NCBI GenBank assembly: GCA_910586215.1
Contig: CAJUGH010000002.1
Location: 62,001-126,000, forward strand
Reading direction: 5' to 3'
Origin: an uncultured Acetatifactor sp.
GTDB lineage: Bacteria > Bacillota > Clostridia > Lachnospirales > Lachnospiraceae
Length of the DNA: 64,000 nt
Shown here: piece by piece, positions 35,687 through 43,231 of the stretch
Layout of the letters: each line of letters starts with the position of its first letter
Position numbering within the stretch: the stretch's first letter is position 1
Program-made: the position numbers and the translations under genes
Notes under the pieces: generated by a model
Database searches by the model: none
What the model saw: only the letters and a program-made list of their open reading frames with translations
What the model was told of the DNA's origin: nothing

Positions 35687-36071
35687 AGAAATTCTAAGCG
35701 GTCAAAGTACGCCTGCAAAGAATTTCTAGGTCTGCTATGCAGACCTTTTACACACTGAAGAATGCCAAGCGAACTTGTTCGCTTTGAGCAGGCATTCTTC
35801 TCACGGATTGTTTGTGCCAGCTTTGCTGGCATGACGGGAAGCATGAAGGGAATGAAGATTTTCTAAGGCCAGAAAAGAGGGGGTTACACACCCTCTTCGT
35901 ACCTGGCTCAAGAAAATCTAAGCCATTCCTTTAAGAATCGCTAAAGCGATTCTTCCAAGTGCGATTTTTCGCTTTGATTCCCGCGGGCAATGAACCAAGC
36001 GGCTGCGAAGCAGACATTTGGCGAATGCCGCGAAGGTCTACAACCCTGCAGCTTGCTGTGGGGTTGTAGAC
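35687..36071. repeat. dense array of hairpins between GH42 and an AT-rich gene
   Basis: At least seven separate stems fill this stretch: AGAAATTCT/AGAATTTCT (35687, 35719); AGGTCTGC/GCAGACCT (35728); GAAGAATGCC/GGCATTCTTC with AAGCGAAC/GTTCGCTT nested inside (35758-35800); GTGCCAGC/GCTGGCAT (35814); AGATTTTCT/AGAAAATCT enclosing GCCAG/CTGGC and AAGAGGG/CCCTCTT (35856-35919); AAGAATCGC/GCGATTCTT (35933); GTCTACAACCC/GGGTTGTAGAC (36036-36071). Only the second has a clear T-tail. It contains family-B repeat copy 2. No reading frame is convincing. Confidence 0.8.
35976..36038 (+). repeat. intergenic repeat family B, copy 2
   Basis: It starts GATTCCCGCGGGCAATGAAC and ends CCGCGAAGGTC. It shares the 31-bp core at 35999-36029 with copy 1. 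GCGGC and GCCGC pair around TGCGAAGCA and CATTTGGCGAATG, giving a compact branched fold. Confidence 0.75.
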
Positions 36072-36128
36072 TTATAGGGTTTGCTATTTTGAAGTATGGT
36101 TAAAATAGCAGCATACGGAGGTTTAAAA

Positions 36129-36707
36129 ATGACAGAAATCATCACTAAATCCAACATAGAATCGGAAATGCTCATATTTTATGGTAAGAAGGATCTGAAT
36201 CATTTAATTGAAATGGTAGACGCGGCTAACAAAGAGTACCTTAACGGTGCGACCCTGTATGGCATTCATCGTAAATATCCTTTCTGGGCGAGGGCCTTTC
36301 GCGCCCCCGATGTGGATTTATTCGGATTATATGAATGTGGCAGAGATAAACTGTATGTGCGGGATTTTGGAATAACGGAAATAAAAAAGACGTTACAGTC
36401 AAAATATGTTGTCCATTTTAATATGTCAAGAGCACCTGAAGGCTGTGGACTTCTTAAGCAGGCCACTGATACAATGTTAAGGTTTTATCCCGTCAAAAAG
36501 GATTCTTTATCTGAACGCTTCCTAAAAAGAGATGTAATAAAGACAAATGAAGAGGTGAAAAAAGAAAAAGACGAATTCGTCAAATCCGTAAAAAGTGGAG
36601 GGATAAACAAATTTTGTAAAATTTTTTTGATAGGTATACTTGCGGTAATTTTAGTGCTTAAAATAATATCCGCAGTCATAAATTTCCTGGTAGGATTTCT
36701 GATATAA
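36129..36707 (+). CDS. AT-rich orphan gene, C-terminal membrane anchor
   Basis: A 192-aa protein not recognised. Residues 1-165 are soluble and mixed alpha/beta (EMVDAANKEYLNGATLYGI, ARAFRAPDVDLFGLYECG). A Lys/Glu-rich stretch (TNEEVKKEKDEFVKSVKS) leads to a C-terminal hydrophobic segment at about 168-192 (IFLIGILAVILVLKIISAVI). It is probably tail-anchored with the body in the cytoplasm. ATG 36129 has CGGAGG 7 bp upstream; an in-frame start at 36096 lacks one. Codons are visibly AT-rich compared with every neighbour, a sign of recent acquisition. It sits directly after the hairpin array. Confidence 0.65.
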   Translation: MTEIITKSNIESEMLIFYGKKDLNHLIEMVDAANKEYLNGATLYGIHRKYPFWARAFRAPDVDLFGLYECGRDKLYVRDFGITEIKKTLQSKYVVHFNMSRAPEGCGLLKQATDTMLRFYPVKKDSLSERFLKRDVIKTNEEVKKEKDEFVKSVKSGGINKFCKIFLIGILAVILVLKIISAVINFLVGFLI

Positions 36708-36724
36708 TTTTCAAATGACAGGTT

Positions 36725-36755
36725 CCTGGCGGCGGTCATATGATCCACCGCCAGG
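36725..36755. terminator. hairpin between convergent orphan gene and cyclase
   Basis: CCTGGCGGCGG pairs with CCACCGCCAGG with one mismatch. There is little T-run on the plus side. It probably ends one or both convergent transcripts. Confidence 0.45.
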
Positions 36756-36773
36756 GGCGGTATGTGGGGAATT

Positions 36774-38606
36774 TCACGATTCCGGCAGGATCTCTTCCAG
36801 CTTCAGCACTTCGAATCCTTCCTTCTTCCCTTTTAATTTCACAGAATCTCCCAGGGAGATGGTGCGGATCCGGCCTTCCAGCACATCGGCCACAGCCCGG
36901 GAGATGTAGATGGTCTCACCGGGAGCATTGGCTTCCAGGCGGGCGGCAGTGTTCACGGTGTCACCGATGGCGGTGTAATCCATACGGCTGGTGGAGCCGA
37001 TATTGCCAACCACGGCTTCTCCAAGATGGATACCGATGCCAAAGGAAACGGTGCGTCCGTACTGTGCTTTCAACTCTGCAGAGATCTGTCTGGCTCCTGC
37101 CACCATGTCCATGGCAGTCTGGGCGGCCTGCAGGGCTTTCCTGGTATTGTCCTCATGGCGCAGGGGTGCCCCCCAGAAAGCCATGGCCTGGTCGCCCACG
37201 AATTTATCCAGGGTGCCGCCGTTTTGCAGAATGCAGTCAGCGAACAGAGTGAGATACCGGTTCAGGATCTTCACCACTTCCCTTGGGTCTTCCAGTTCCT
37301 CGGACATGGAGGTAAAGCCCCGCACATCCACAAACAGTACAGCGATGGTGGTCTGGGTGCCCCCCAGTTCCAGGGCCTCTGTTCCCTCCTTTAGCAGTTC
37401 ATTTACAATCTCCGGGGCCACATAGCGCTTGAAGGTGCCTGTGACATGCTGCCGTTCCAGGGCGGCCTGGATGTAGCTTGCGGCCAGACAGCCTGCATAG
37501 AGGATAGTAAGGCCCACAGGTACCCACAGCACATGGAGTACCCAGCCCCCACCGTAGAACCATCGTCCCAGGAGCAGCCAGCCGCCGCAGAGGGCCAGCC
37601 ACACCAGAGTGGAGAGCCACACAGGTCGTTTCCAGAAACAGGCCATCCCCAACAGCAAAAGCAAGAACAGGAGCAGCAGCTGGATACCATCTCCCACTTC
37701 TGTCTTGTAGCGCCCCCACAGCAGGGCCTGGATGGCATTGGCCTGGTACTCTACACCGTACATGGGGCTGGCATGGTCTATAGCGGTCACATAGCTGTCC
37801 TGGAGTCCCGGGGCGTAAGGGCCTATGAGCACGATTTTCCCGGAAAAGTAGGAAGGGGCAATCTCCCCGGACAACACCCTGGCGATAGAGATTTCTTCCA
37901 GATCCCCTGGTGTTCCGCAGAAGGGCAGATACCAGAAGCCCATGGGACTGACAGGAGGCAGCCTGTCCAAAGTCCCGCCCCGGGATTCCAGATACTTTTC
38001 AGCACAGGCCAGGGCCAGGGAGGGGATCCGGGTGCCTTCTGGCAGGGTGATGTGGAGCATATGGTGGCGAAGGATGCCGTCTGCATCCAGCATGGCATTG
38101 ATATGTCCCTGGCCGGTGACAGACCGCAGGGAGGCATAGACCTGTTCCAGGGCCAGGATGGAGGTGGCTCCCAGGGTGTATTCCCCGTCTGCATCGGCCA
38201 GCAGGGGACGGCCATAGGAGGCCAGGCAGGGGGTGATCACATTGCCATAGGCGGCTGCGGCCCTGACAAGGTGGGCATCTGCTTCCGGCACGGACTCTCC
38301 GGCAAATAGAACATCAATACCGATGACAGCAGGTCTGCAGTCTTCAGACTGGTTCAGGGTTTCCAGGGTCTGGGCGATGATATCCCGGCTCCATTGATTG
38401 TATGGGCCGAAGACCTCCAGGGCCTGCTGGTCGATACCCAGGATTACGATCTTGCCATCGGAAGCTTCCCGCTGCTGGTAGAGCAGGTCGCTGGCGGCAT
38501 GGTCTGGCCTCTCCAGCAGGCCGGTTGCGGCAGCCAGGGTCAGCAGGGCGGATACAGCCAGGGCAACGAGGATGGATCTGACTTTTTTGTTATGGAAACG
38601 TCTCAT
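36774..38606 (-). CDS. CHASE2-domain class III adenylyl cyclase
   Basis: A 610-aa membrane protein. A TM lies at 10-30, an extracytoplasmic CHASE2 sensor at about 35-310 (IVILGIDQQALEVFGPYNQW, IGIDVLFAGE, FSGKIVLIGPYAPGLQDSYV), and three membrane segments at about 310-395. The catalytic domain spans about 410-600. Metal Asp residues are in LFVDVRGFTSMSE and KFVGDQAMAFWG. The adenine-choosing Lys (DKFVGD) and Asp (MDYTAIGDTVNTAARLE) favour ATP over GTP, so it should make cAMP. All catalytic positions are present. The start overlaps the end of the HD-GYP gene by 4 bp (ATGA), so the two are translationally coupled. Confidence 0.9.
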   Translation of the reverse strand: MRRFHNKKVRSILVALAVSALLTLAAATGLLERPDHAASDLLYQQREASDGKIVILGIDQQALEVFGPYNQWSRDIIAQTLETLNQSEDCRPAVIGIDVLFAGESVPEADAHLVRAAAAYGNVITPCLASYGRPLLADADGEYTLGATSILALEQVYASLRSVTGQGHINAMLDADGILRHHMLHITLPEGTRIPSLALACAEKYLESRGGTLDRLPPVSPMGFWYLPFCGTPGDLEEISIARVLSGEIAPSYFSGKIVLIGPYAPGLQDSYVTAIDHASPMYGVEYQANAIQALLWGRYKTEVGDGIQLLLLFLLLLLGMACFWKRPVWLSTLVWLALCGGWLLLGRWFYGGGWVLHVLWVPVGLTILYAGCLAASYIQAALERQHVTGTFKRYVAPEIVNELLKEGTEALELGGTQTTIAVLFVDVRGFTSMSEELEDPREVVKILNRYLTLFADCILQNGGTLDKFVGDQAMAFWGAPLRHEDNTRKALQAAQTAMDMVAGARQISAELKAQYGRTVSFGIGIHLGEAVVGNIGSTSRMDYTAIGDTVNTAARLEANAPGETIYISRAVADVLEGRIRTISLGDSVKLKGKKEGFEVLKLEEILPES

Positions 38607-40063
38607 GCGTAGGCCCCTTCCCAGCAGTTGCTTTCTATGAAATATCTGGTCAGTTCCGGATCCAGTTTCCCTTCCCGGGTTGCCATGGATTCCAGGATAG
38701 ACAAAGCCTTCCCCACAGGCATGCCCGGTTTATAGGGCCGGTCATCGGCCACCAGGGCATCAAAGATATCCAGGATGGTGATGATCCGCACCTGCAAGGG
38801 GATCTGCTCCCCGGTCAGATGGCAGGGATAGCCGCTGCCATTCAGAAGTTCGTGATGGCTGGCAGCCCACTGGCGTACATGGGACAGGTCATCGGAGAAC
38901 TGGATCTGGGACAGAAGCTTGTCCGTAACCTGCACATGCTCTTCCATGATCTGCCGCTCCTCTTCAGAGAGGGTGCCTTTGCGGATGGACAGCTGGGAGG
39001 CTTCCGCTGGCGTGAGCCAGGGGTGGATATTCCCATCCTTGTCCGTCCAGGCTGCGGCGGCAAGTTCTGCCAGGGCATCCAGCTTCTCATCAGGCAGGAA
39101 TCCGGCAGAGTCAATGGATTCCACCAGGGCTTCTGCCCTGTGGGCTCCCTCCACCAGGGCAGCGTATGCCTCCTGGGTAATGGATCCGGAGAGCAGTCGG
39201 ATCTGGCTGTGGAGCCGGATGGTCTCCATGCGGTGGAGAAAATCGTTATGCTGGGCAGGGGTAAGCCGGGCCATCTTGTTCATGACCTCCAGGGGTGTCA
39301 CCAGCTTGCCAATGTCGTGGAGCCATACACTCATGAGCAGTTCTTCTTTTTCCTCCGGGGGAAAAGCAGCTATACCCCTGTCATGCAGATAATCCAGGAA
39401 ACGGGAACCGATGGCGGCCATGTGTCTGGTATGGCTGCCATTGTAGGGGGTACGTTCGTCTATGGCGGTGGACATCACTTGTACGAAAGATTGGAAAAGG
39501 GCTTTGATCTGACGCAGGTACCATACATTCTGGATGGTGATGGCAGCCTGGGAGGCGATGGATTCCAGCACCAGGGCCATGTCCTTGGGAAAAGCCTGGA
39601 TGGTCTTCCCGTCTTCCTTAAGGGCATTGATCAGCTGGAGCACACCGACCCGGTTCCCGTTGCGGTTGTGCATGGGAACCACCAGCATGGACTGGGTGTG
39701 GTATTTGGTGATTTTGTCATAATGGATGGGGCCGGAGAAATCATAGTCCGGACAGTTGTAGACATCCTCAATGCGGATGGTCCTGTTCTCCAGCAGGGAA
39801 AGGGCACATACATTCTCCCGGGAAAGGGGCACCGGGGGCAGGGTGGGATCTTTTCCATTACCTCCCTCGTAAGTATGCATGGTGTGGTTGCGCAGGATCT
39901 TAAAGCGCAGGTGATCCTTGTCCAGAAGATATAGGGTGCCTGCATCGCAATGGGCCAGATCCATGACGCATTCCAGGATCTGCTCCAGCAGGCGGTTGTG
40001 GTCCCGTTCCGAGGAGAGCAATACTCCGATTTCCAGTACTTTCTGCATGTCTTCCTGTCTCAT
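38603..40063 (-). CDS. GAF-HD-GYP domain phosphodiesterase
   Basis: A 486-aa cytoplasmic protein. An N-terminal GAF sensor lies at about 15-190 (DLAHCDAGTLYLLDKDHLRF, SMLVVPMHNRNGNRVGVLQL). It is followed by an HD domain with HTRHMA, WLHDIGKLVTPLEVMNK (metal His-Asp) and, far downstream, HHELLNGSGYP, the GYP hallmark of c-di-GMP phosphodiesterases. A long insert (about 270-370) separates the two HD halves. ATG 40063 has GGAGG upstream. It precedes and overlaps the cyclase gene, so a nucleotide-making and a nucleotide-cleaving enzyme are made together. Whether it cleaves c-di-GMP or another cyclic nucleotide cannot be read from sequence. Confidence 0.87.
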   Translation of the reverse strand: MRQEDMQKVLEIGVLLSSERDHNRLLEQILECVMDLAHCDAGTLYLLDKDHLRFKILRNHTMHTYEGGNGKDPTLPPVPLSRENVCALSLLENRTIRIEDVYNCPDYDFSGPIHYDKITKYHTQSMLVVPMHNRNGNRVGVLQLINALKEDGKTIQAFPKDMALVLESIASQAAITIQNVWYLRQIKALFQSFVQVMSTAIDERTPYNGSHTRHMAAIGSRFLDYLHDRGIAAFPPEEKEELLMSVWLHDIGKLVTPLEVMNKMARLTPAQHNDFLHRMETIRLHSQIRLLSGSITQEAYAALVEGAHRAEALVESIDSAGFLPDEKLDALAELAAAAWTDKDGNIHPWLTPAEASQLSIRKGTLSEEERQIMEEHVQVTDKLLSQIQFSDDLSHVRQWAASHHELLNGSGYPCHLTGEQIPLQVRIITILDIFDALVADDRPYKPGMPVGKALSILESMATREGKLDPELTRYFIESNCWEGAYA

Positions 40064-40104
40064 GATGTTACCTCCTACATCTGCTTCCATGAGGGGATTC
40101 CAGT

Positions 40105-40136
40105 GTTGCTGTTCACTTCATTCGCAGCAACAGTAC
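40105..40136 (+). repeat. short remnant of the GTTACTGTTCAC repeat family
   Basis: GTTGCTGTTCAC, a short AT-rich stretch, then CAGCAACAGTAC. It corresponds to the left end of the repeat at 49801 and folds as GTTGCTG/CAGCAAC. It sits between the HD-GYP and MBL genes. No target duplication is visible. Confidence 0.6.
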
Positions 40137-40201
40137 AGTCCCCTTTGTGGGCATTTAATAGTTTGATGCCCCGTCAGCCTGCTGCGGTGTATTTGACTGA
40201 C

Positions 40202-41188
40202 CTAAAATGTGATTTCCATCCGTTCTCTTGCAAAGTGGCAGGCAGTGCGTTTTTGCCCCGTGGCCTGGTCTGGTGCCGGGGAATGCTGCCTGCCAGAAGG
40301 CTGGTCCTGCCTGCAGGCTGTCTGTACAGCCGTTTTTGCCAACTGTTCCTGCTCTTTCAGAAAAGTATCTGTGTGTTCCCTGGAATAGTGGGTCATGAGC
40401 ATGGTTTCCACCCCTGTCTCCTGCCCCAGGGCCAGTCCTTGTTCCCAGGTGGAATGTCCCCAGCCTGTTTTCAAGTCCTTAGAGGTGAAATTGGCATCCC
40501 ACACACACAGATCTACCTTACGGACAAAGTCTGCCAGCGCTGTCTGGATCTGCCCTTCCAGCTCACAGTCCAGGGCGTAGACCAGGCTGTGGTGGCCGTC
40601 CTCCAGGCGGTAGTACAGACTGCCTCCCGGATGGTTCCCGCCCATGGTGCATACCTTGATATCTGTCCGGGCCAGGGGAAAGCAGGCACCAGGGGATATC
40701 TGGTGGAAATGGATATCTGCCGGGAATTCCCCAAATCCCAGGGGCCACAGGGGCTGTGCCACAAGGGATACAAGCCGCTCCTGGAAGCCGGTTTCCCCGC
40801 AGGCCGGGCCGTAGAGGTGGATCTGGGCATCCGGATTATAGAAGGGCTGGAACAGGAACAGGCCCATTATATGGTCCAAGTGGAAATGACTGAGGAAGAC
40901 ATGGATCCGGTATTTTTTAGGAAATGCCGCATCCAGAGCCGCCGGGCCGGTTCCGTGGCAGACTGCCAATGGAATACCGGCAGGATATTGGCCAGCAGCC
41001 AGGGCATCCCCCAGGGCGGCCAGGCCGCTTCCTGCATCGAAAATGACAAGTTCTCCGCCGCATAACAGGGAGAAGCAGGAAGTATTGCCGCCGTATTCCA
41101 GATATTCCGTCTCCGGGGTGGGGAAGGAACCCCGCACGCCCCAGACAGTGAGGTGCCAGTTTTCATTCATGGTGTGCTGTATTGTCAT
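40202..41188 (-). CDS. MBL-fold metal-dependent hydrolase
   Basis: A 328-aa metallo-beta-lactamase-fold protein. WGVRGSFPTPETEYLEYGGN opens it, as in the cAMP-phosphodiesterase/RNase Z-like branch. FLSHFHLDHIMGL gives the HxHxDH metal site near residue 100, TMGGNHPGGSLYY a later His near 185, ALDCE a bridging Asp, and LMTHYS the last His. The C-terminal 40 residues are polar and unrelated. The GVRGSxPxP/YGGN start is shared with MBL proteins beside sensory cyclase and HD-GYP genes, so a role in cyclic-nucleotide turnover is possible but unproven. Start 41188 lies next to AGGAAAGG; 41170 is an alternative. Confidence 0.83.
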   Translation of the reverse strand: MTIQHTMNENWHLTVWGVRGSFPTPETEYLEYGGNTSCFSLLCGGELVIFDAGSGLAALGDALAAGQYPAGIPLAVCHGTGPAALDAAFPKKYRIHVFLSHFHLDHIMGLFLFQPFYNPDAQIHLYGPACGETGFQERLVSLVAQPLWPLGFGEFPADIHFHQISPGACFPLARTDIKVCTMGGNHPGGSLYYRLEDGHHSLVYALDCELEGQIQTALADFVRKVDLCVWDANFTSKDLKTGWGHSTWEQGLALGQETGVETMLMTHYSREHTDTFLKEQEQLAKTAVQTACRQDQPSGRQHSPAPDQATGQKRTACHFARERMEITF

Positions 41189-41402
41189 CCTTTCCTAAGT
41201 ATGGCAGGCAACAGGGGATTGACTGCCTGTGCCAAGAATGCAGAGGGTTCTGCTACTATCCATTATACATGACAAAAGTTTGAGGGACAATGTTTTTTCG
41301 CAAAAACCAATATCTGCTTATTGGCAGGGCAGTGTTTGTTCAGACAGGGCACGGAACGGTTACCAGTGTTTCCAATGACTGGGCGAAAACTTTGATATAT
41401 TG

Positions 41403-41431
41403 TTGACATTATATATACTATGTAGTACGAT
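41403..41431 (+). promoter_or_regulatory. padR promoter with overlapping operator-like dyad
   Basis: TTGACA at 41403-41408, exactly 17 bp, then TACGAT at 41426-41431. The spacer contains TACTA-TG-TAGTA (41416-41427), a dyad reaching into the -10 box, as expected for PadR self-repression. Confidence 0.65.
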
Positions 41432-41453
41432 ATACCTATCGGAGGAATCGTAT

Positions 41454-41798
41454 ATGCATATAGAAGACTGGAAATCGCAGATCAAGCGGGGAACCCTGGA
41501 ATTGTGTATCTTGAAAATGATAGCCAGGAAGCCATGCTATGGATATGAGATCATCAGCAGGCTGGAGCATTGGCCCATCCTGGCAGCAAAGGAGAGCACG
41601 GTATATCCATTGCTGCGCCGCCTCCTGAAGGAGGGATGCCTGTCCTCCTCCTGGCAGGAGACAACGGAAGGGCTGCCCCCCAGGAAATATTACAGTATCA
41701 CAGGGCAGGGGAAGGAATATCTGGAAGCCATGGAGGGGGAGTGGGAACATCTGCTGGAGGCCATGGCGGGAATCGGGCAGGACGGGGATATGGCGTGA
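41454..41798 (+). CDS. PadR-family transcriptional regulator
   Basis: A 114-aa winged-helix repressor. The PadR layout is clear: KRGTLELCILKMIARKPCYG, YEIISRLEHWP, ESTVYPLLRRLLKEGCLSSS (recognition helix) and PPRKYYSITGQGKEYL (wing). The usual partner is a DUF1700 membrane protein, which follows 91 bp downstream. ATG 41454 has GGAGG 9 bp upstream. The dyad inside its promoter suggests autoregulation. The signal that releases it is unknown but often relates to envelope stress or drugs in this subfamily. Confidence 0.92.
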   Translation: MHIEDWKSQIKRGTLELCILKMIARKPCYGYEIISRLEHWPILAAKESTVYPLLRRLLKEGCLSSSWQETTEGLPPRKYYSITGQGKEYLEAMEGEWEHLLEAMAGIGQDGDMA

Positions 41799-41889
41799 GA
41801 GGGTCAGTGGGAAGGACTACAGATATTTTGCCCTGCATGTGGAAGACAGATCCGGGAAACAGGGGCCGGAATAGAGAAAGGAGATAACA

Positions 41890-42486
41890 ATGGATCAGAA
41901 ATTAGAGGAATACCTGGAGAAGGTGGAGAAATATTTGAAGCCACTTCCCGTGTCAGAACGAGTGGATATCGTGCAGGAGATCAAAAGTGGGATGACAGAA
42001 CAGAGCAACAGCGGAAGATCCCCAGAAGAGATCCTGGGGAGGCTGGGGGATGCCCGGGAACTTGCCAGGGCATACCTTAGCCAGGTGATCACGGGGGAAG
42101 GTGACAGGAAAGGGCCTGCCCGGCTCGGGCTATGGTCAGGGTGGCGCAGGATATGTGCCCTGGCAGCCTTTTATAGCCTGGCGGGCCTGGGGGGGATGTT
42201 TCTATTGCCCTTTACCAGTGTCCTGGGACTTAGCTTGATGTTCTGCGGCCTGGTGGCTCCGGTGGCCGGCGCGGTCAAGTTCGCAGGGGAACTGGCAGGG
42301 TTCAAGATACCATGGGTGATGCTGGAGATAGAACTGGCCGGATTCCACTACCAGGCAGAAGGCATCTGGATGTTGCTCTACTCTGTCTTGATGGGAGTGG
42401 TACTATTCCTTGCAGGGAAACTGCTGTGGGCGCTGACCCTTAAGCTGGTTCGGATCTTTGGCAGGGCGAAGCAGAAGATGGGATAA
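41890..42486 (+). CDS. DUF1700/HAAS-domain membrane protein, PadR partner
   Basis: A 198-aa protein. Residues 1-75 are the helical HAAS/DUF1700 head (LEEYLEKVEKYLKPLPVSER, VDIVQEIKSGMTEQ, EEILGRLGDARELARAYL). The rest holds about four membrane segments (YSLAGLGGMFLLPFTSVLGL, LMFCGLVAPVAGAVKF, LLYSVLMGVVLFLAGKLLWA). Such proteins are co-regulated with PadR, and their job is not established. AAAGGAG precedes ATG 41890. The last 47 bp overlap the end of bioY on the other strand. Confidence 0.85.
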   Translation: MDQKLEEYLEKVEKYLKPLPVSERVDIVQEIKSGMTEQSNSGRSPEEILGRLGDARELARAYLSQVITGEGDRKGPARLGLWSGWRRICALAAFYSLAGLGGMFLLPFTSVLGLSLMFCGLVAPVAGAVKFAGELAGFKIPWVMLEIELAGFHYQAEGIWMLLYSVLMGVVLFLAGKLLWALTLKLVRIFGRAKQKMG

Positions 42487-43036
42487 GTCCTGCTTTTACC
42501 AGGCGTTTCCGAACCTGGATGCCGATGGTCATAGCCAGGAGAAGTTTGATGAGGTCTGCAGGTATGTACGGGATCACTCCGGCCATTAAGGCCTGTGGGA
42601 AGGTCAGGGATGCCTGGTGGGCCAGCCACAGGGTACCGAAGAGATAACATATGGCAGTGCCCAAGAGCATACCCAGAAAGCTGATCCAGATTTTACTTCC
42701 CCATCTGTCCACAAAGAAGCCGCAGACCAGGGCCATGAACACATAGCCGATGATATAGCCCCCGGTAGGACCGAATAATTTTCCGGGACCTCCTGTAAAA
42801 TCAGTGAATACGGGGACACCGGCCAGCCCCAGCAGGATATACACCACCACGCTCAAGGTGCCAAGCTTCATGCCCAGCACGGTGAGGATGAAATAGATGG
42901 CCAGCATGCCCAGGGAGATGGGGACAGGACTGATGGGAATATGAAAGGCAATGGGGCCCAGGATACAGAATACGGCAGTCATGAGACCTACCAGGGCCAG
43001 CTGTTTTACGGTAAATTTTTTGATTTTGTGGTTCAT
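42440..43036 (-). CDS. bioY: biotin transporter substrate-binding subunit BioY
   Basis: S-component of an ECF biotin transporter, 198 aa, six membrane segments. Family landmarks: PISPVPISLGMLAIYFILTV near residue 35, GLAGVPVFTDFTGG near 72 and GPTGGYIIGYVFMALVCGFF near 90, which line the biotin site. The genes for the energising EcfA/T module are absent here, so it would share the general ECF module. GGAGGAAACTATC precedes ATG 43036. Its promoter lies about 165 bp upstream inside a long inverted repeat. Its 3' end overlaps the DUF1700 gene tail-to-tail by 47 bp. Confidence 0.93.
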   Translation of the reverse strand: MNHKIKKFTVKQLALVGLMTAVFCILGPIAFHIPISPVPISLGMLAIYFILTVLGMKLGTLSVVVYILLGLAGVPVFTDFTGGPGKLFGPTGGYIIGYVFMALVCGFFVDRWGSKIWISFLGMLLGTAICYLFGTLWLAHQASLTFPQALMAGVIPYIPADLIKLLLAMTIGIQVRKRLVKAGLIPSSASPCQRSEPA

Positions 43037-43127
43037 GATAGTTTCCTCCTTGTTTTTCGGTTTTCAGGTTTGTTTTTGACCACTCCTCCCGAACCGTTTT
43101 CGCGTAAATCCGGGAGGGGCAGCCAGG

Positions 43128-43149
43128 GTTACTGCTCACTGGCAGTAAC
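43128..43149 (+). repeat. 22-bp mini copy of the mobile repeat
   Basis: GTTACTG-CTCACTGG-CAGTAAC consists only of the two inverted ends. It is flanked by CAGCCAGG (43120-43127) and CAGTCAGG (43150-43157), a 7/8 match that looks like an aged target duplication. It lies in the bioY 5' untranslated region and would form a hairpin in the mRNA. Confidence 0.6.
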
Positions 43150-43187
43150 CAGTCAGGAGAGCAAAATAACAACGCGGATTAAATCCA

Positions 43188-43231
43188 GTTGACAATTAGT
43201 AAGTATAATGGGTGGAAAACTAAATGTCAAC
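43188..43231 (-). promoter_or_regulatory. bioY promoter enclosed by an inverted repeat
   Basis: On the minus strand TTGACA (43225-43230) and TATACT (43202-43207) are exactly 17 bp apart. The arms GTTGACATTTAGT and ACTAATTGTCAAC (12 of 13 positions paired) overlap the -35 box and the start region. It is a likely repressor site, perhaps for BirA. The half-site order is the reverse of the classical TTGTnAAC-GTTnACAA operator, so the regulator is uncertain. Confidence 0.65.

Noticed and set aside
43188..43231. Calling a classical BirA operator
   Set aside because: The half-sites are inverted relative to the known consensus, so only a generic operator is claimed.
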